DNA from: Thelephora terrestris
Lineage: Eukaryota; Basidiomycota; Agaricomycetes; Thelephorales; Thelephoraceae
DNA length: 64,000 nt
Direction of reading: 5' to 3'
NCBI GenBank assembly: GCA_015956445.1
Contig: WIUZ02000004.1
Coordinates: 186,001 to 250,000 of the forward strand
Below are positions 47,532-60,344 of the stretch, piece by piece (the first letter of the stretch is position 1; every line of letters begins with the position of its first letter). Under the pieces are notes generated by a model, which saw only the letters and a list, made by a program, of their open reading frames with translations, made no database searches and had not been told where the DNA came from. Position numbers and translations under genes: made by a program.

Positions 47532-50500
47532 ATGGCGACTCTCACCGACTCGATCGATATCCAGCCTACTACCCCGAACCCCGATTTTGAACCTGACGAA
47601 CGATGGAAGGCCGACCTCAGACAACGCATCGAGGACACCCTCAAGCCTTCCGTAGAGGGGCTCAAGCGGGAGCTGAACGAGAAACTCAAAGGTCTCTCTC
47701 CGCCTGAGGACTCCAAAGCTCACACCGACTACGATAACGCTATGGCTGAACTGCGTCGCAAGGCGACCGAAAAATATGCTCAGGTCCTGGAACGTGAACG
47801 TCAAGAACGACGGTGGGCAGCTGGGGAGAAGGTCGATCAGAAGTGGGCCGATATTTTCGTGAAGGAGCAGCAGGCACTTTTTGATATGTATAAGAGGGGC
47901 GCCATTGCGAAGAACAACCAACCCGAGCCGATGTTTCGAGACGAGGAGCGCAGCCAGCCCCCACCTTCAGCCAAGGCGCCTGATCGGGCAACCCTCCCTC
48001 CAGAGTCCCTAACTAAAGACCGTACGTAACGCTGTCCAGGGCTTCTCCTGCTCTATCTCATCCCGTCACCATCTCAGGGATGCGAAGGCCATCGACCATC
48101 CTCACAGAACCCATACCTGAAGATGACCCACCGGCACGACCGTCCCTCGAGGACCGAGAGCCACGGCCGTACTCCAACACTGGGAGTTGGTCACGACGAA
48201 GCAACGGCCGCGACCGGTCAGCCAGCTTTGGATCGCCTCCTCGACCAGAGATCTGGAAACCGACCTCAAACGAGAGCCCCTCTTCCCGTACCATCGCTCA
48301 TGCTGCAGCAATGAATAAACCTCGACGAGACAGCAGCGCTAGCATCGGAACAACTTCATCCTTCCCTGCCACCATCCCCGAAGACACTTCTCTCAGTATT
48401 GACAAGGACCAGGACGGCGAGAAACTATGGGGTGATATGTACCGATCTCGACAGAAGGTTCGCAAAGGATCTGCTGGTATGGACGACCGTATAACTGTGG
48501 CTCATGTATTCCCTGACTTCAAACGCGACGATTCCGCCATCACCACCTCCCCACTGACTCCTGATTCACCATACGGCACCGCTCGCCATCCCTCATATTC
48601 CGGACGCCATATCGTTAATACCAGGCGCTCGTTTACAGACGAATCTCGTCAGCCTTCTCGGTGGTATCCTCCACCTCAGACCTCCGACCCCCGCCCCATC
48701 AAGTCCAAGGCATCATTCCGAACTGACGATGACGGGGGTTTTCCCTTTCAATCCTCGAGTCCTAGTTCCGGTCCTTGGAATACTAGGTCTTCTCTTGAGG
48801 AAACCGCTCCTATATACCCCACTTCTTCTCCTCAGGACGAATTCCGCTCTTGGAAAGTGCCTTCCTCCAGGCCGACTTCAATTCGCTCACGCTCATCCAT
48901 CACCTCTCTCCGATTCCGTCCTCCGGTGGCCCATCAACCTCCGAAACACTACCCCGATGACGAAGAGTCGATATCTGATACAGAGGACGAGTCGGAAGAG
49001 GATTGGAAGCAGAGGCTTGAGGCAGAATTCACCCGGCGAGAGAGTAACGCGAAGCAGATGGAGGAAGAGGTCATGAAGCGGAGAGAGGAAGCTCGCAAGA
49101 AGGAAGCCGAGTTGAATACCAAGGAGCTGGAGACCAAGCGGAGAGAAGAGGAGTTGCAACGTAAGGAAGACGAGGCACGGGAGGAGGCTCGGCGAAGGGA
49201 CGAAGAACTGCGGCAGAAGGAGGAAGATCTACTTCGCAAGGAAGAGGAGGCCCGGCGGAAAGAGGAAGAAGTCCTTGCGAAGGAGGAGGCGGTCAGAGTG
49301 AAGGAGGAGGAAGCAAGGCGGTTGGCTGAAGACGCCGAGAAGCGGGAGGAGGATGCGAAAATGATGGAGGAAGAAGCTCGCAGGAAGGAAGAGGACGCTA
49401 GTCAGAGGGAACAGGAAGCTAAGAAACGCGCGGACGAGGCTAAGAGGAAGGAGGAGGAAGCTCGGAAAAAGGAGGAAACAGCTAGGGTTCGGGAAGAAGA
49501 CGCGAGGAAGAAGATGGAGGAAGCTCGCAGGAGGGAGATGGAGATCCGGAAGAAGGAAAGGGAGGCCAAGCGACTGGAGGACGACGCCAAGCGAAAGGAG
49601 GAGGAAGCGAGGCAGATAGAGGAGGAGGCTCGCAAGAAAGAAGAAGAACTGGAGAGGAAGGAGGACGAGGTGAGGCAGCTGTCCGAGCTCGTCGAGCAGA
49701 AGGAGGAAGACGCCATGCGGAAGGAGGAGGAAGCCAGGATAAAGGAAGAGGAGGCTCGACAGAAGGAGGACGATATCCGGAGACGCGAACGCGAGATCCG
49801 CAGGAGGGAGGATGTCCTGAAACGCCGCGAGAAGGAGCTCCAAGATCGCGAGACTGCCCTCCGGACCCGTGAGCAACAGGAAGAGGAGGACCGTCGCGTT
49901 AAGCAGGAGGCCGCTGACTCCGAGGCTATGCTGCAGGCCATCTCGAAGGAGGAGGAGTTCAAACAGAAGGAGGAAGAGCTCGAGAAGCGTTCAGCTGAGC
50001 TGCAGAGACGAGAGGCCGAGATGAGGGTGAAGGAGGAGGAGCGCCTTCAACAACAAGAAGCCAACCGTCGAGCCTGTGAGCAGGAAGAGGAGATGATGGC
50101 AAAGCAGAACCAGGAGGCGGAAGAACGTGCTCGAGAGGAAGCCGAAAGGCTTGCCAGGGAAGAAGAAGAAAGCCTCTCTCGAGAAATGGCTGAACGATTA
50201 GCGCGGGAAGACTCTGAACGCCTCGCGAGAGAGGAGGCCGAACGCCAGAGGAGGGAGCAAAGACGGTTGGAAAGGGAAGCAGCTGATAGAAGGAGAGAAG
50301 AAACCGTCAGGCTGGAGCAGGAGCGGGAGGAAGCCAAGCGGAAGGAGCGCGAAGAGAAACGGAAGGAGGCCGAACATAAGAGGAAGGAGGAGGAGAGGCT
50401 AAAGGCTGAACAGGAAGATGCTGACCGGCGAGAGGCCCTCAGATTGGAGGAAGAATGGCGCCAGGAAGACCTCCGTAACAGACGCGAGGAGGCTCGTCGG

Positions 50501-51424
50501 GCTGACATTCGCAACGCTGAGGCCAAGCTCAAGGATGTTCAGCGTAAGGACGAGGCCAGGCGTCATGATTCCGGTGTCTCTGAGGCCCGTTTCATGGAGG
50601 AACAGCGCAAAGTCGAGGCTCAGCGACAACGACGGAAGGCATCCGACGATCCCCGCCGTCGAACAGAATCCGCTGCGTCGTACATGTCTACCTCTTCCAC
50701 CATACCACCTCTGTCGGAATCGCCCACGAAATCAGGCGCCGCATGGACTTCTGCTTCGAGTCAATGGACCTCCCCTAACGGATCTACTCGTGCCACTTCG
50801 ACGACCAACTCTCAGGGACCTATTCCTGTTCGCACTCCGACCATGTCAACTTCTGCTGGCCGCTCATCGACGGGAAGTTGGTCCGTCAATGGGGCACCGA
50901 CGTCCGGCACTTCTCCTTACCAGACGACGTCGTTGTCTCCCGAGGAGTGGGAGAGGCGTCAACAGGAACACGCCAGGAAACAACAGGAGCAGTTCCGTCG
51001 CGAACAGGAGCGCAAGGAACGAGAGCGTCAGGCCAGAACTTCGAAGACGTTGAGCGAGAAAGAGATCGTCGGGCTGTTTGCTGAGCACGATCGACAGTGG
51101 ACACGGATCAAAACACTCGACGACCTCGGTTGGGATAGCTTTCCTTGGCCGATGTTCAAGAAGCCAACGGAGCCGGAGGACTTGACAAGCGTTGCTATCG
51201 GTGCCTACGTCCTTTCTCCCCATCATCCAACCGACAAGTCGAAAGCGGCAAGGGACCGGGTAAAGGACCACATCAAGAAGTGGCATCCCGACAGGTTCGA
51301 GACAAAGTTGCTTCGCAAAGTCCGTGAGGAAGAAAGGGAGAAAGTGCGAGAAGGGGCAGGGTTGGTCGCTCGAAACTTGAACGAGATGCTGACGCGCTCG
51401 AACATCTTGGACGTATTCTCCTAA
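47532..51424 (+). CDS. 1278-residue coiled-coil protein with C-terminal NFKBIL1/J-like HPD module
   Basis: Two exons, 47532-48021 and 48078-51424, joined across a 56-base intron. Residues 1-160 are charged and helical (RWKADLRQRIEDTLKPSVEG). About 160-460 is Ser/Pro-rich and disordered. About 460-1020 is an extremely charged coiled coil of seven-residue units like RKEEEAR, enough to form one long helix. A Ser/Thr-rich linker follows. The last 110 residues form a folded module: LDDLGWDSFPWPMFKKP, EPEDLTSVAIGAYVLSP, RVKDHIKKWHPDRFETKLL and VREGAGLVARNLNEMLTRS, with HPD near residue 1233. The module recurs in the gene at 9079-10053 and resembles the end of NFKBIL1. No membrane segment or signal peptide. 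Function unknown; scaffold or cytoskeletal roles are guesses. The repetitive codons make long antisense open frames that are not genes. Confidence 0.85.
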
Positions 51425-52152
51425 CTGCGGTGCGTATGCAATAGTTGGGAGCTTCCGTTTTTTTGGTTTCAGGACTGACGCCCATTTCAGGCCTGGGATC
51501 CATGTATGATATGCTGTACTCACACACACACACCATTGGCACAACACATGCACACATGCACCAACAACCTTGTAGGACTACCTTTCCCATTCAATGCATA
51601 GTCTCAGTATATCTATATATCATATATCGAGGGCGGAAGTAAGTAGTATGACGAAATGTGTATTGATTATGGTTTTTGTCGGAAGCTGAACTTTTGATTG
51701 AATCAAACACGCGTTTTCCTCGTGTGCGCGTCGTCATAGAACCTCGACAAATGAGGAGGCGAGGATCCGCTAGTTACGGAGGGAGAGAGAACCAAAAGCG
51801 TCAGAGTCTCGAATATTGTGCTCAGTGCTTGTCTCGGGAGTTGGTTATTCGACCGAAGGGCGATAACCCTCATCATCGTGTTTTGTTCCCACCAGACGCA
51901 TGAAACTCGGCGTATTGCTTTGACGACGGAACGGCAGATGGGCGGGCAAAGGCCGAAAAGGAGTCCCGACAACTTATGTACTTTTTTTCATCTGCACGAG
52001 GTCGGTTCGTATATGGGCATTTGTATTTGGGTTCATTTCGAAACCCGTCATCTGCCTCTTGATCTTTGCCCTCTATATCCTCTCTCGTCATTCTCCTTCC
52101 CTTCACACCTTTACCCCTTCCTCCTCCTCCCCCTCCCCTCCCGACTCTGACG
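51425..52152. other. intergenic stretch after the coiled-coil gene
   Basis: 3' flank with a short CA microsatellite (51521-51533) and an AT-rich TATAT-type run (about 51606-51629), then the promoter of the next gene with a strong pyrimidine run at about 52085-52140. No gene recognised. Confidence 0.5.
51521..51533. repeat. (CA)n microsatellite
   Basis: Thirteen bases of perfect CA repeat, in the 3' flank of the coiled-coil gene. Confidence 0.8.
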
Positions 52153-54396
52153 ATGGTCGATACCCAACGATTCGCCATCTGGCATCCACCTGGGATGCAA
52201 ACCGAGGTCAAGAAGGCCATGCCTGTTCCGATCATCCCGGAACAACCTCAAGCTCTGAACAAGAACATCGAAAATTTGGTCAAGGACTTCAAGTGGAACG
52301 ACGGTTTCAACGCTGCAAAGTCTGGCCCTATTCCAACATCGAGACCGCGCATTCAGTCTGTTTCCTCGTACAACCGTCCAAGCGTGGCGCCACAGCCGAT
52401 CCACTTGGCAACGCATCCCGGTAAGACAGACGAGGACGACAGCGGGTCCACCTCCTCAGAGGAGGTCGTTACGGTTCCCCCAGTCGCGGCCCGCAAATTC
52501 TCCAGCTCGAGTCCTCCGAAACCTATTCTCAGTTCCACCCCGGCGAACAGTAATTTGGCCAATGCTCGCCAAAAACAGACAGAAAGGGTTTCATTCGCTC
52601 TTTCCAAGGTAGGTTGATTCATATTGCGAAGTTCCAAAATTTCCCTGAAAGGCCGTATCCAGGAATCACCGAAGGAGAACGAGAACAGCTTTTCCCAACT
52701 ACGCGCCAAACCAATTGAAAAACCGACGAGCCAGGGTCCGAAGGTAGCTCCGCGATTCCATAACATCGTCCAACAGGTAGCTGAGCATTGATCCAGGTGA
52801 TTTCGAAGCAGCCCAGCCCTGCGAACGTTCAGTTCTCAGAACAATCTAAGCAGCCCCCCGCTCCCAAGAAACCCCTAGCTGCGGCTGAAAACAAGAAGGA
52901 GCCTACGCCTGAGACAGTAGGGCAACCGTTGCTTGACAGGCGAATTTACTTGCGCTGACCCGCCCAATTTAGAAGCCGCTGGTGAAGAGCTCTCCCCCGA
53001 TCGAATCGAGGAGGATCACGCCTCCTGACTCCGTAAGTTCAGATTTCAAAAAAAAAATTCGGTCAAAGGATGAGCCTCAACATTTTTGCAAAAGTTTGCT
53101 GCCCAATGGAGCCAAGAAATCCCAGCTCCCGTTCCAACGTTATCTTCGCAAATTGGTCGTCAACCGCTGGCACCTGTCAATGATCGGGGTTTCCTCACTC
53201 ACAATGGGTTGTTTTCTATCAACACTTTTCTTGCCCAACTTCAGGACGAGGCCTTCGACAGCGTAAAATTATCCATGATGGAAGCTTCAATTCGCCAGTT
53301 CCATTTCATCGCTGCAGAGGCCGACGTTCAACTCACCCGGAAACTCTGTTCTATCAAGACACCGAACATCGTGGAGAAGAGGCAGGCATTGATCGAAGAG
53401 CACAAGCAATCTATGGAAGCTCAGGCCAGCTCGCTATTAACGGATATGAGCGCGCTTCACGATCAATTGAAGGAACGGCACACCATGGTCTCTCGGGGTT
53501 TGTTCGATTTCCCCGTCAATGAAGACGGCTGGGAACGGCCACTTCCTCCTTCGACCGTGCCATGGAAGATCCCGTCTCCCTCACTTCAGTCGACGTCCTC
53601 TGACTTTTGGAAGCCCGCATCTTCACCCCCAAAGGCCGTGGAAGTCCCCAAGCCTCAGGTATCCTCCTCGGGGTTCAATCCGGAACCGGAATTGGCCATG
53701 CCATCATTCTGGAAACCGTCTTGGGATGCCGATATTGCTGAACCTTCGACGCCTTCAGCTCCTCCGATTTCCAGACTCGCTACAGTAGAAGATGCTCCCG
53801 AAGAAAGTGGTATTCCAGAACCTGCAGTTCTTACCCCGCCAATTTTCCCGAAAAACGCGAAACTAGCCCAAGCTCCCATGAAAAACCAGATTCCAAATGT
53901 TGTCGAAGAGCCCACTCCGGTCTGGGGTCAACCGTGGAGGAAAGGTCAATCTTCCTGCCCTCTCCCACATTCTCTTCTTACTCACGAGGTGGCAACAGGA
54001 AAACAGTCGGTTTCCAATAATTCATCGAACCAGGCCATAAAACCTACCCAAGCCTCTCCTCCTCTACCTCCTGTCATCGAGAAACCATCTGTTTCACCAC
54101 CAGTCACTGCCCCTCCCCTGGGACCTGCCCCCGTGTCCGCTTCAACTCCTTCTGAAGCGCAAACCAAGCCCAAGACACCCAAACAGCTCCGAGCAGAGAG
54201 GAATCGCAAAGGCAAAAATAGGGCAACGACGAAAGAAGATGTGGTGGAAGAATGGGAAGAAGTCCCAACACCCCCTCCTCAGGGACCTCAACCTGCGGTC
54301 TCCCGCAACTTCGGAATTGATGCTGTTATTGACAACATGGTGAATACTGGAAACGTGCAATCGGCTCTCGAGCAGATCAGCCGTGGTTGGAAGTGA
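52153..54396 (+). CDS. uncharacterised disordered protein with a central helical region
   Basis: I do not recognise this gene. The first exon starts MVDTQRFAIWHPPGMQTEVK, and several small exons with Lys/Pro/Ser-rich sequence follow, including SPKENENSFSQLRAK and FSEQSKQPPAPKKP. Introns near 52613-52662, 52769-52796, 52919-52972 and 53032-53089 are likely but not all certain. The main exon has one folded-looking region, NGLFSINTFLAQLQDEAFDS to LLTDMSALHDQLKERHTMVS, predicted helical and coiled-coil. WxP-type phrases follow (SSDFWKPASS, MPSFWKPSWD, TPVWGQPWRK), then a Pro-rich stretch and a basic patch, AERNRKGKNRATTK. The conserved-looking end is GIDAVIDNMVNTGNVQSALE with QISRGWK. No signal peptide or TM segment. 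Such tryptophan-containing repeats could be short binding motifs; that is inference. Confidence 0.65.
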
Positions 54397-57246
54397 GGTG
54401 ACATGCGTTTCGCCTGGCGAGGGTGTGGGTCCTTGGATCTCAACCTTTGCCGTCACCCTTCGAGCATAGACGGGGAGGTGCAAGGGACGTGAGGCAGAGA
54501 GCGGCAGCAGGCTCTTTGCCAGCGTGATTTGTCGTGACTTATTCTTTTCCTTTTTCTTTCCTTCTTGGGATCAGTGTCTGTGCGGTATTGTGAGTATGCG
54601 GAGGATGTAATGTTGTTGAGGAAGAAGGTGCATGCCCACAAACTCGTATCATCATCTGTACGATATTCATATTCTTGTCATTATTCCTCGCCGTGTTGTC
54701 GACGTTTTTGGCCCTTGTTCTCTCTCTCTCTCTCTCTTGTGCTTGCCATTTGCTTTCTCTTGCCCTTGCTACCTTACGATTCTTCTATCTCATAGAGTTG
54801 GGCCGTCGACTGCGGTGTCGAGAAGAGCGGCCCATGTTTTGCGACTTTTTCCTTGTCCCGCCCGTATTTACTTGATAGTTTACTTGTATCACTTGAATTC
54901 GCTATTCTAGTATGCTACGCGCCTTTTTGTCTTGTTGCTCTCGTATGATCTCTCGCGGCCTTTGCGTTTTTCGGTTGACCACTGTCGTACGTGGATCAAA
55001 ATAGATTCCCATCATCACCTGTACATTGTTCGTTTGAAACTCTCTAATTCGGTATGGGACCCTGATACACTACTATATGAACACGCTGAGCGATATCAGG
55101 GTCTTCCTCGTTTTTTGGGGGTATCTTGCGTCTGAGCGTCGCAACGTTGAGGCCGAGACCGTCAAGACCGCACAGTGCCCCGAATACGAACCGTTGACGC
55201 CGGCTAGTCTGTGTTGGTCAAGTGGGAGCCGGTGGCTCGTTCCTGCCAAAGACAGAGTGCTATGCAGATTTCGGCGCTGACATCATACGATATGGATAAT
55301 TTAATGAACGCTTGCAACGTAAAGTGATGCTGTGCACAGACAACGTACGGTATGCTGCGGGTCACGACACGAGGACTCGTCGTGTTTTTGTGGAATCGAT
55401 AACCCAGATATCCCATTGGGTTGGGGGCGGTGTTTAGTAAGGCCCGTGCGGTCTTTCCTCTCGAGCGATGGCGGATGTGATGATCAATGACATCGGCGAT
55501 ATGAAGAGGAGGTTAGCGTTCTGTACGTGAGGCCTAGTGGCTGGGGCGACTAGCGTGTATACTCTGAGTCTGTTCAATTGTTGACGTTGAGCAGCGGCGT
55601 TCGGGAGGTGTTTCTGATGAATGCATACATGCCGAGAGTGAGTAATGGCAAAAGTATAGTCCGTCCACGCTAGTACGGTTGTGTACCTGGGTGCGTGCAC
55701 ACTCTGCTCGCTATCTCCAGGGGTCGAAAGTTCGAAGGACGAGCAGGATACCGCGAATTCCCGAGCGCCCTCCCCCCCTTCACGAGGGTATGACCACATG
55801 ACGAAAGTTCGCAAGTCGAGATAACGGGTGATGTCGACGAAGGGGAGGCGGCAGTCACAGGGGCGGTATGATTGGACAAGATCTGGTGTTTCGATTACTT
55901 CATCGATCTTATCAAAGCGCGAGGGGAACGGTGGTTATCACGGATTTTCAATGATATCATCAGAGAGGCGTTTATTGAACATGCTGCCTGTCTACATCAA
56001 CGCTCGAAGTTCAAATTAGAGCTCGATGAGACAAGCCTACGAGAGCATAGCACGCCACGTGATTCCAAGAGTGCCAACATCGAAGGAGAACACCCGAGAG
56101 AGCGGAAGGAAGGCCAGAAGAAAGCGGGATTGAAACTCGGGGGCCGAAAGCGGAGGGAAGGTTGCAGAACGTTGTGCACGATAGCGGGTAGAGTAGTCAA
56201 GTGGCCCGTCTGGGAAGGTGGACTCGCGGGGAAACCCGAAGACAGATCGTTGGGTAAACCAGAAGGCAAATCAGGGGGGAACCAGAGAAGTGGAGTTTCG
56301 GCCGGGAACAGAGGGAAGAATGTTACCAGGGAAGGAACTGTCAGAACTACGTGGGTTGAGTAAGATGGGGAGGATGCTGCTATTGTGGTCGATGTGATCT
56401 GCGAACGAGTCAGAGGGCTTGCCGGGAGAGATCAAGACCAGTGGGCGAGGGGGATTGTCCGGGTGCGTTTTACGTTATGCCAAAGATGTTCTGAAAACTG
56501 GTGGGAAAGAGCTGCTGAAGATAGGCGGAGGATGGAGCGGAGGTTTGGCTCTTGGACGACGCCTGCGACCAAGCAATGGAGACGAGAGAGGTCATCGCTA
56601 TGTTTATAGTAAGATACAAAGTGGGAAGTAGGATCGCCAGAGGGATCAGAGGATGTTCTCACGATTGCTCCGCCGAGCTTTTTATTCCGCCCTTCTGAGA
56701 GGAATTCCTGCGATCGGAGTCAATTGAGATGCACAGGTGATGTATTTCAATGAGCCTAATATCATTCAGATGAAACGATGCGTCGAGGACTCTTTCAGTT
56801 CTAATCTCCGGTGTCTCTGATACGTGAACGGTATCGATGACGACGTCGGCAGGTGAGCGGTGGACGCTTACACGACCGTACTACGGCCCTTGTCCTGTTT
56901 CAGCCCACGTCGGCTTTGCAGCAGACTGTTCGGGGAACAACAAAAAGCATACATAACAATCACCGGGTAAGCGCTAAACTCGTGTGGTTTTGACAGCCGT
57001 CGGTGAGTCGGCGCGAATGGCGGGAGGCACGTTTCCCAGAAGTAGCCACACGAGGACTAGCGAGCGTTCTAAAACGACCGACGTGCGGACAATTGACTAT
57101 TGTGTTTTTTGCGATCAGTCGGGACTTGCGACTGACCACCTAATCGGCCCCGATGCCACTATGCAGTCCCTGGCCGTGTTATCACCCATAAGACCGCTCA
57201 TTCCACCAGCTAAGTTTCTCCACCTCCCTCCCCCTTTCCATCCACA
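54397..57246. other. 2.85-kb gene-poor stretch
   Basis: The longest stretch without a gene in the window. It holds a TC microsatellite near the left end, and a purine-rich part (about 56050-56640) where the plus strand is mostly G and A. Open frames at 55434-55814 (minus) and 55872-56363 (plus) lack motifs and look like chance. A long noncoding RNA or a gene with very small exons cannot be excluded. Confidence 0.5.
54719..54737. repeat. (TC)n microsatellite
   Basis: A perfect TC run of about 19 bases, in a wider pyrimidine-rich region past the preceding gene. Confidence 0.8.
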
Positions 57247-58347
57247 ATGTCCCATCCTATCATCACCTATCCTCAACCTCCTCCTACCTCGAATACGCTT
57301 ACCTCTCACCAACGACAGCATCTCTTGAGGAGCACTCGTAAATTGACCAAACTCCTCGGAAGTGCCCCCCATCTCGCCGACTACGACAAGTCATTCCCAA
57401 GTATGTGCCAGTCCATAGTCCAAGACGAGTGCCCTGACTTTTGAGCAGCAGTTTACCTTAATCTCTCAGGCAATTTAAAATCCGTTTCAAGGACCCCTTC
57501 CCTCTCCCACTGCTCCTATGACGTCCCCCGCCCCCCATCTCCCGCCTCATCTATTTCTTCAGTATCCACCACCACTTCAAAAACCCACCACAAAAACCGT
57601 TCCCTCTCGCTATCCGAGAACCACAGTCCTCAGGACACCTTAGATTCTCCTTTCTCCAACAAGCTCCCTCCAATCCTTCGTCTTGCCCCCCTGGATGACG
57701 AATTTTACCAATCCTTATGGTCTCAAACGAAATTTGATACCGTTCTTGGCTCTCCTCTTACTGTAACAGATGCGGACACCTCGCAATGTTCTGATCATTC
57801 AGATGGTGGCTCCGCCGATCGTCCGCTATCCTCAGCAAGCACACCGAGCAGTCCGGTTACCCCACCTGCGCCTCGTTCATACACCCTCCCTGTACCACGC
57901 AGGAAAGATATCGCTTCGCCGTTCGTGGAAAATTTAGAGCCTACTTTCAAGGTCACCTCAGAAGCTGCCACTCGCCGACTGAAAATGGAACGGATACGGA
58001 GGCGCTTGGGCGAATGCGTGCCCGTCGACGCGGTCTTCCCTCATGAATCCCCTGATGATGAAGAGGACCAGGACGGCGATTACGTGCAAGTCGCCACGGA
58101 GAAGAAACCTGCTCAGGTCAATATCAACCTTCGTCCTCGATGGAAACCTTCTCCCGCTGTCGTCGCCTTTGATGTCATTTACGAGTGCCCAGACGAGCAT
58201 GGGGACGAAGGCCTGGCGAATGGTCTAGGCTTCGCCTCCCGAACTCCCAGAACTCCAGATTTTATGAACCCCAGGAGCTCGTATGCTCCTCCCCCCAGAC
58301 AGCCGGGGAAACTTATCAAGAAGTCGAGAAGGGGGGGTTATTTCTGA
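57247..58347 (+). CDS. uncharacterised basidiomycete protein, 343 aa
   Basis: Two exons, 57247-57400 and 57470-58347, split by a 69-base intron. The N-terminus has a short helical motif, HQRQHLLRSTRKLTKLLGSA, of a kind I have seen at the start of several uncharacterised Agaricomycete proteins. The rest is mostly disordered: a Ser-rich stretch, then LPPILRLAPLDDEFYQSLWS, many SP/TP sites (SSASTPSSPVTPPAPRSYTL) and a second possibly folded piece, TSEAATRRLKMERIRRRLGE followed by CVPVDAVFPHE. The C-terminus is basic, GKLIKKSRRGGYF. No signal peptide or TM. The many SP/TP sites suggest proline-directed phosphorylation, and the basic end may be a nuclear signal. Both are inference. Confidence 0.75.
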
Positions 58348-60344
58348 CACGTCTCGGTCAGGGCCCATCCATCCGGTTTCTTTTCGCCCCTTTTCAATTC
58401 TCACTGAATACCCGCTCCTATTGACGATTTTTTTTGGATAACAGTTAACGTTCATCTCCCTTGTATTGCACCCTCGCCCCTCGATTCTTGTAACTTAATT
58501 ATCGCCACAGATATCTGTCCCCTGCTTCGAAACGATTTCGCAATTCCTATTACTCGATTCACGTGAGATGTATTCTAATCGACGCCCAGTCGGTTTTTGT
58601 AGGTTAATTTACCGGTACTTGCAAAGAAGTTAATCGATTTGTACCGTTTACCCGGCCACCTTCACGGCGTTAACGTGCATCGCTTTCAATTCCTCGATCA
58701 TGAACGGTTTCTTCCTTTCCACCATGAGGCATCAATCCATCACCCTCAAGCATCGTGCCGCGCCTACTGGAGCACTCAATTCCTGTGTCCACTGGAGAGA
58801 TATGACTCAATGCTCATGAGCTCGTTGCCCTCCTTTCGTCCTCGTGGGCTACGGAGATCACCACAACTGGCGGTTTGAGCGTCTTGCGTTTTTCTGCCTG
58901 CAGGTCGTCTTTTCCACGGTAGGGGCTGGAACGAAGGGAGCCCGGACGTTCTTCATGAGGCTGGTGCAGCTCCTCCAGAGCGACTATCCAGTTTCTCAAA
59001 CCCAAACTCAAGCTCGGTGGAGCGAGGAAGTTCTACTGCCAGGCTAACTCATGAGCTTTTTGAGGTTTGCCCTCCTTCGGAAGTACGCAGGTCTCATCGC
59101 GTTGCTCGTCCGTGCGGGCTTACTGGCCTCAAAGCCCGGGGATCGCGGCGAAACGAATGTTTCGAACGCACACATCCCACACAAGGTGCGCAACCCCACC
59201 ACCGTGGACCGTGGCTTGCCCGAAAGCTTAAGTTCCTTGAATGCATAGAATCTCTGACCTTCATTTTGGCCCCGTCGCTCCCTCACAACGCACTCATACT
59301 ATCCATGGTATTCATCCCTATCACATGGCGCGCAGACTAGCCTCATCTGGAGGTATTACTTTTGTCAATCCAAGTCCCCAGTGTTCTATCACCATTTTAC
59401 AACCTCATCACGTCAAACTGTTTTGGGCCGGAAGCTCAGAACACTCCCTACGTGACATCCCTCGGGATTCGCGGTCCGTGTGACTAGACGGTCGTCAAAC
59501 ACCACTTCTCCAGCGCCGAGCGAGCCCCTTCGGTGATCTCACAAGAATCGGAGAAAAGCAGACCGCTGCATCGTTGACGATTGATTGCATAGGCCAGGGC
59601 AAGATCTCGAACGATATCAATGTGTGCAAATGGTCTGGGTGAAACGACTGAGTCCCGCTTTCTTCTTTGCGAATTTAGACAGGCGAAAGTTAGGCTCCTT
59701 GGTCCGCTCAAGACCCCCCTCGCGTTTTCGGGAATCAAAGTGATCATTCAGCTGTGGAACTCATTGCAGTCTGAGTCTGCGGCCAGCTCCCTTCCTGAAG
59801 ACTTCCAGCCACATATGACCCCGCGGTGCCGAGGTCGGAATAATTTCCAGAGGCTCCACTGTGGCAGGCGCGAAAGCACGGTCAACACGAAACCTCAGAG
59901 TATGCTGCCTTCCCTTCCAAGTAGGATTTGCCGGGCGGATCTATCATTTACGAACAGGCAGAATTACTCGCCAAGCTCCACATCCTCCGAGATCGCATTC
60001 ACACTGGGCCCTGACGGCTTCCACCGCTACGTAGACGAGGAACCTACTCGTAGTCGTTTTGTGCCGGGATATATTTCGTTTGAGGGGTTCTCTAACTTAC
60101 GTCAAGCCCATCAGGAAGACAGAAGATGGCGGCTGAAGTTGATTCGTCCGTTTTACCCTGACTCTGATGACCCATAGAACCGACTGAATGAACCAAAGTG
60201 TATTGGCGGTCTGGAAGGGATCTGAAACCCCCCAGATATCATCTGACTCGCTATCAGCCTGCATATCTCCCTCGCCGCTTGACTCAGTCCGCCGCTTTGA
60301 TAGCCCTGTCCTGAAGCGACCGACTTCCTCACTGCCGAATCAGC
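58348..60344. other. 2-kb stretch with no resolved gene
   Basis: Several open frames occur on both strands, the longest at 59620-60177 (plus, 185 codons), but none has a motif I know. The frame mixes Ser, Arg and Pro without pattern. An unrecognised gene or decayed sequence is possible; nothing is supported. Confidence 0.4.

Noticed and set aside
49229-50532. Long minus-strand open frames rich in Leu or Ser/Arg, antisense to the coiled-coil gene (49229-49876, 49402-49962, 50047-50532).
   Set aside because: They are shadows of the repetitive GAG/AAG/CGG codons of the sense gene; the composition is low-complexity with no motif.
55872-56363. 163-codon plus-strand frame in the gene-poor block.
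   Set aside because: Purine-rich DNA gives Lys/Arg/Glu/Gly-rich open frames by chance; only the first 50 codons look ordinary.
59620-60177. 185-codon plus-strand frame before the nucleotidyltransferase.
   Set aside because: Composition is unlike a folded protein, no motif, and it does not splice convincingly onto the downstream gene.
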